Shown: positions 59,473 through 64,000 of the stretch, piece after piece | Layout of the letters: the number at the start of each line of letters is the position of its first letter | How positions within the stretch are numbered: position 1 is the stretch's first letter | Origin: Branchiostoma floridae | Lineage: Eukaryota; Chordata; Leptocardii; Amphioxiformes; Branchiostomatidae | Length of the DNA stretch: 64,000 nt | Reading direction: 5' to 3' | Assembly: GCF_000003815.2 (NCBI RefSeq) | Contig: NC_049986.1 | Coordinates: 12,492,089-12,556,088, forward strand | Translations under genes and position numbers: made by a program | The notes under the pieces: model-generated | What the model was told of the DNA's origin: nothing | The model's input: the letters and a program-made list of their open reading frames with translations, nothing else | Database searches by the model: none

Positions 59473-61385
59473 CTAGATTATGACACAGCATGTTTTGTTA
59501 TGTTCAGGTAGGTAGTTGAAGAAGAAAATACAGTTTTTGCCTACATCAGACACAACAAGACTCCTTGGCGTACGGGTCACACAGCTTGGGTTTCCCAACC
59601 CATCATCTCTATCTGCGATAACCCCCACAAAATTGCAGAACCTGTCAAAGTACTGCAGCCTACCACTGCCCTGGTCAGGCACCACAAAATCATGGTCATG
59701 GGAGTCAATGTAGGTGCCTTGTCCAATAGGACCTTTGAACCTCCCGCCCCCTTGGCCCCACCCACCAATCACGTAAGCCAGACTAAAGTCTGCCCTGTAG
59801 AATAGCAGTTGCTTGGTCATGTTATTTGCAACAGAGAAATAACCAGGCCCAATAGGCTGCTTTGAAGGGGCCTCGCATTCAGTTGAGAGGCAAATTCTTG
59901 CAAAGATGTCTCCTTTTAGGTCAAACAGGACCAGCTCATTTTTGTCTGTAACACCCACTATGATTCCCTGAGCCTGTTCTAGGTATCGCACAATGGAAGG
60001 CTCTTTGAGCTGCCCTTTCCCAAGAGTTTTCAGAAACTTTCCCTTTTTCGTGAACAGTTTAGCAAGCTTCAGACCACTGTCTAGTACAACCATACGGTCT
60101 CTAGTAGGGTGCATAGAAAAACTGCATGGCTTGCTTCCGGTTTCCTCAGGAAGACTTACTGGAAAACTTCTTTTGAATTTACCTGTCAGGTCAAAGATTT
60201 GCATCCGGTGATTATTTTGGTCAAGAACAAAGAGACCTTTGTCTGTAGCAATGACAGCCACAGGCTGATCAAATTCCCCTTCCTCCTTTCCCTTGTGGCC
60301 AAATCGAACTATCTGAATAGGTTTAGGATAGATAGAACCTTTCTTCTTTTTTTCAGAAATGAATTCACCGGAGGTTTCACTGTCGTTAGCAATGTCCATG
60401 CTACATTCAATCTCCTCTTCCTCTACATCACTGGCTTTACCATCCTCAGTAGTGACACTGCCCAAACTGTAAGAAGCGTTGGGAGAAGCTGGCACAAAAG
60501 TTAGCATCGGGGCAAGCACCTTTTCCTCATCCTTACTTAACACCCCAAGCTCTTTCAAGGCTTCTATACATGACAGANNNNNNNNNNNNNNNNNNNNNNN
60601 NNNNNNNNNNNNNNNNNNNNNNNNNNNNNNNNNNNNNNNNNNNNNNNNNNNNNNNNNNNNNNNNNNNNNNNNNNNNNGTCATCAGAAAGCACAGAGATGT
60701 TGTCCCTACACTGTTTCTCTATCTGCTTGATCAAAGCATCTCTCTGATTCTTCATACTCTCTTCCAACCTCACTATGCTCTCAGTCGTAGCTTGGATCAC
60801 ATCTTGTATAACAGTTTGCATGTTGGTCTCAATGCTGGACACTGCCTCTCTGATATACTGAGGTTTCTCTCCTAGTGCTGTCAACTTCTTTTTGGCCTGA
60901 CTCACTAGCTGGACTAACTCTTCCTCTTTGCCTGGCATTATGTCTTGCAGGCGTTTTGTCTTGTGTTCGTTATGATCTGTGAAGAGACAGTCTTCACATA
61001 TCGGAACACTGTGGGTTTCACAGAAGTACCTCATTTCTTTACTTGGATGTACTGGGCATGTTCTGTCATCCTTAAAACTACAGTCAGCAGTAGTCTCAGA
61101 CTCAGGCGTTATGTCGACAAGCTTTTGGGCACTTTCCATTAGATTTCTGATGACAAAGTTTGTCCCGAAGGCTGTAACCCCCCCACGAGGGACAGACACT
61201 TGAAGCCTGCACAGTGGACATGTAATGCGTGACCTGTTCCCTACACAATCCTTCAAACAATCTTTACAAAATGTGTGGTGGCATGGTAGACTCTTAGGGT
61301 CATTATATGTGTTAAGACAAATGCTACATGTTATTATGCTAATGTCTGCTGCAATGTAGTGCCTTTCCAGTGGCCCTGCTGCCAT
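59473..61385 (-). CDS. TRIM-NHL E3 ubiquitin ligase with C-terminal CaaX box (interrupted by assembly gap)
   Basis: One uninterrupted exon from Met at 61385 to a stop at 59473-59475, apart from 100 N. The RING finger is C20, C23, C35, H37, C40, C43, C56, C59. B-box 2 is C110, H113, C122, H125, C130, C133, H138, H141 with standard spacing. A coiled coil runs from about 150 into the gap. After the gap come an acidic linker (DVEEEEIECSMD) and six NHL-type blades (first: GEFDQPVAVIATDKGLFVLD). No filamin domain is seen, as in TRIM32. RING domains of this class transfer ubiquitin from E2 enzymes, and NHL propellers bind protein or structured RNA. The last residues are NKTCCVII: CVII fits the CaaX prenylation motif, which would place it on membranes. 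Lineage-expanded TRIM-NHL genes are frequent in amphioxus; a one-to-one human orthologue is unlikely. Confidence 0.93.
60578..60677. other. Assembly gap (100 N) inside the TRIM coding sequence
   Basis: Exactly 100 N, the convention for a gap of unknown size. The flanking frames differ by 2 mod 3 if taken literally, so the true length is not 100 unless there is a frameshift. The missing part is the end of the coiled coil. Confidence 0.95.
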
Positions 61386-63141
61386 TGTGGTCTCGAGTGC
61401 AGTGTGTCAGTTCTTCAAAATGGTGAGAAGCTGCTTTCTCTTTCTCTGTCTGTTAAGCCTAAAAGTGCAAGAGTAGATGCTTGCTTCCACATGAACTATT
61501 AACACATTGCTTGCAAAGGAACTATCATAACTACATGTACTGGAAATTATATGCAAGTGCATCAGCATGATTGAGACTTGAAATTATGCCATATTTTATA
61601 TTATATGATGATCAAGAAAAAAATACTTTAAAAAACTTGAAATTTATAGACCATCTCTGACTCAACAGTGCTGTTTTAGAAGCATTGAGCTTGCTTGATT
61701 ATATGCAAGATGGTCAGATCAATAATACATAATGATGTTGAATTATGTGACTGAACTCTGGTCTATGATGTTAATGTTTAATAGTAAAACCAACCTTCAG
61801 ATCACCTGCATGACATGGTAGACCATTCAATAAGTTTGTGCTGTCATCAGATGAATACAAGTTCCTGGCAGAAATAACATATGACCAAATTTGGAAATAC
61901 AGGCATGATAGAAGCAATTTAGTCTACTATATTAGCATTATATAATGACTTTAGTTGTACAATAATTTGTTGTGCATGTGACATGACCTTCACATTTGCA
62001 AGGTTAGCCCTTCAAAGTGCATTTAGGCCCATAGGTTTTGTAACAGACGACAACATCTGACATGTCTTGTATTGTCAAAAAGTCAAAATGACAAGGAGTA
62101 CAACGGCATGCAACTTTTCTTAGGTATCCCCACCATTGTACAAGTTGATAATCTAAATGTAAGAGATGCTCACTGCACTCAAACAGTGCAATTATTAACT
62201 TTCAATTGTCCCCTACCATACTACCAATATCATAAGCCCTACTGATGCTCACCTACAAACATCCTGAAATATCTGGCCCACAGAATGGCCTTGATTGTCT
62301 CAATGGAGGAAATTGACAGTCTCCAATCTTCCAGTGATGTCCCTGTCTCTCAAATAAGTTTGAATCACGAGTTGGTGTAAGGTGCTGAACTTGTAACCTC
62401 AGCACTTTGGACTTTGCCCTCTCATATGGATTTTTATCATGCATAGGTCATGAGAAACTACTGTTCTGTCAACATTTGGTTGAAAATGGTTTTATGAAAC
62501 AATGGTTACATGGACATTGTGTATGTGTGACCATATTGAAAACTGCTAAAATGACAATAAATTGTATTGATTTGATGGATGATACAAATGCTAGATCTAT
62601 ACATTCTACATTATTGTGCTTGCAGATTCTGCTTTTTCCTCAATCTAAAGCCATACAATACATGACTAACTTGCATTACGCTGGGGCAAAATCCTGTAGG
62701 CTCCATACATGCTTTTTGTCCAGTCTGTCCAAGTCTCATGTCATGACTTGATAACCATGTTTCTAAGATGAAAAGTTTATGAAAAGAACTGTGTGCTCAT
62801 AATATGTATTTGCTAACACTCAGCAATTTATCAGGTCTATTCCACCTCCTGAGCAGTTACACCTGGCCATTACTCTATGCATCTTTCTGGGGCACTTTTG
62901 CAGTAGTCTATTGGATTAGTTTTACATGGGTTCTGATCCTAGGGTTTTATAATCCTTCTTTCTTGCTGTCACAGGCTTTCAAGTTTTGAATTGGTCTCAG
63001 CTGACTCCAGTCTGAGATTTACTACAATCATGACATCTCATTTCCCTAGACAATGTTGATTTTTGCCCCTTGATATTAGTTCCTTTTTCTCTGAGTAAAA
63101 TGTTTCAGCACACAACATAAGCCATGCAAAGTCGTATATGA
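61386..63141. other. Intergenic DNA between the TRIM-NHL gene and the glycosyltransferase gene
   Basis: About 1.8 kb of AT-rich sequence. It includes the 5' flank of the TRIM gene at the left. No open frame above 115 codons and no recognised motif; I see no gene. Confidence 0.6.
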
Positions 63142-63151
63142 AAATATAATC

Positions 63152-63157
63152 TTTATT
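63152..63157 (-). terminator. Polyadenylation signal AATAAA for the glycosyltransferase gene
   Basis: Minus-strand AATAAAGA about 400 nt beyond the stop codon. The 3' UTR so defined contains a hairpin at 63324-63356 (CAAGGAGG / CCTCCTTG). Confidence 0.6.
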
Positions 63158-63552
63158 TACATCAATGTATACTACATCACTCTTAGAACAGAATGTAAGG
63201 AGAATAGCAGCAATATCTGACAATAGTACATCAAACAGACTCTAAGTCTTAAACATCTTCTACAAGATGTAACAAAGATTGCAGTTTCCATTACACAGGT
63301 ATACACCTGTCATGCTATAAAGTATAATCAAGGAGGTTAAACCTCCTTGTTATAATCAATGTAGTTCTCTACAGAAAGAAAGGTAACTTGATTTAAAACA
63401 TAACATACAGCTCTCAAAAGGCACAGCTCCCCAAAGACAAGTTTTTGTACAGCAAATATTATAATGTCATTACAATCTATAGGCTATTATGGTACTGATT
63501 ATCTATGCGCTCTATACACTGTAACTTTTGTAAGTAGCAACAGTTAGCATAC

Positions 63553-64000
63553 CTAAAGGCCAAATGCCTCAAGGAACTTGCTGTGTGATGCATCCCAGTA
63601 CTTTGAGGCCAAAAGTGTCTCTTTCAACCGTCTTGCAGCTTGAAACTCCCTTTTCCCATCCTTTAGAACCTTAATGATCCTCTTAGCAAGTGTTTTGGCG
63701 GCTTCATTGTCATCATCCGCAATCTCCACAATCAGACGATCAAACTCAGGGTCTTGGCTCCTTAAGAACCATGCAAGACCAGACTTGTGGGAAACCAGAA
63801 CTGGTACTCCTGCAGCAATGGCCTCGAGAGCAACCAGTCCAAATGGCTCTGCACGTGACGGCATCAGGACAACGTCGACTTTCTGCATGTCTTCGCTCAG
63901 CTCTCTCTGTGTGGCGTACTTCAGGGGGGTGAAGTTGAATTTGCCCTTTTCCACATTGGCTTGAATAAGTTTCTTGCTCTCTGGAAAGTCTTCATGACTG
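63553..64000 (-). CDS. GT-B fold glycosyltransferase (GT4-type), C-terminal part, runs off right edge
   Basis: The frame is open from the window edge to the stop at 63553-63555, giving 148 residues with no start in the window. The signature is DVVLMPSRAEPFGLVALEAI, then AAGVPVLVSHKSGLAWFL: the E-x7-E motif (EPFGLVALE) and following GxP-V of the Glycos_transf_1 domain, which binds the nucleotide-sugar donor. The tail (AARRLKETLLASKYWDASHS) is the usual C-terminal helix. Closest in style are bacterial and animal GT4 enzymes such as those acting on inositol phosphate or sucrose phosphate; the acceptor cannot be named. In amphioxus such domains may be one part of larger proteins, so the N-terminal architecture is open. 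Confidence 0.85.
   Translation of the reverse strand, partial: SHEDFPESKKLIQANVEKGKFNFTPLKYATQRELSEDMQKVDVVLMPSRAEPFGLVALEAIAAGVPVLVSHKSGLAWFLRSQDPEFDRLIVEIADDDNEAAKTLAKRIIKVLKDGKREFQAARRLKETLLASKYWDASHSKFLEAFGL

Noticed and set aside
60570-60875. Plus-strand frame across the N gap
   Set aside because: Antisense to the clear TRIM coding sequence and extended only because N is read as open.

Overview
The window reads as animal nuclear DNA: intron-rich genes with GT-AG splice sites, dense small transposable elements, and proteins found only in animals. The best guess is an invertebrate chordate, probably an amphioxus (Branchiostoma). That rests on single-copy metazoan genes (one mitoguardin, NELF-E, Integrator subunit 5) next to a TRIM-NHL gene and a divergent orphan GPCR, among many MITE and foldback repeats. 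The species is inference. One assembly gap of 100 N lies at 60578-60677.

Layout, left to right. (1) 272-1792, minus: 5' half of a J1-crystallin/ADP-ribosylglycohydrolase-type gene running off the left edge. (2) 1793-2192: shared 400 bp promoter with nuclear-receptor half-sites. (3) 2193-9260, plus: complete 11-exon NELF-E. (4) 12335-17725, plus: two-exon rhodopsin-family GPCR with a GC-rich foldback element in its intron. (5) 17726-28591: gene-poor stretch of foldback elements, microsatellites, a tandem pair of elements sharing both ends, a 60 bp perfect inverted repeat and a LINE tail. (6) 28592-45117, minus: complete 15-exon mitoguardin (MIGA); its 5 kb intron 8 holds an LTR retrotransposon nested in a TA-flanked DNA element. 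(7) 45118-45415: 298 bp divergent promoter. (8) 45416-58582, plus: complete 27-exon INTS5. (9) 59473-61385, minus: intronless TRIM-NHL E3 ligase ending in a CaaX-type tetrapeptide. (10) 63553-64000, minus: last exon of a GT4-fold glycosyltransferase running off the right edge.

I rebuilt the exon chains by hand from splice sites, reading phase and remembered human family sequences. The summed lengths come out in frame: NELF-E 274 aa, GPCR 343 aa, MIGA 601 aa, INTS5 929 aa. The genes are not an operon. NELF-E (promoter-proximal pausing) and INTS5 (Integrator, which acts on paused Pol II and on snRNA 3' ends) share a theme, but nothing here shows the linkage matters.

The least expected items are: hammerhead-ribozyme-like tails of Penelope-like elements in introns of MIGA and INTS5; a 457 bp miniature LTR element whose repeats carry a tRNA-like Pol III promoter; a silent-only duplication of an INTS5 exon end; the nested transposon in MIGA intron 8; and a CaaX box on a TRIM-NHL protein.
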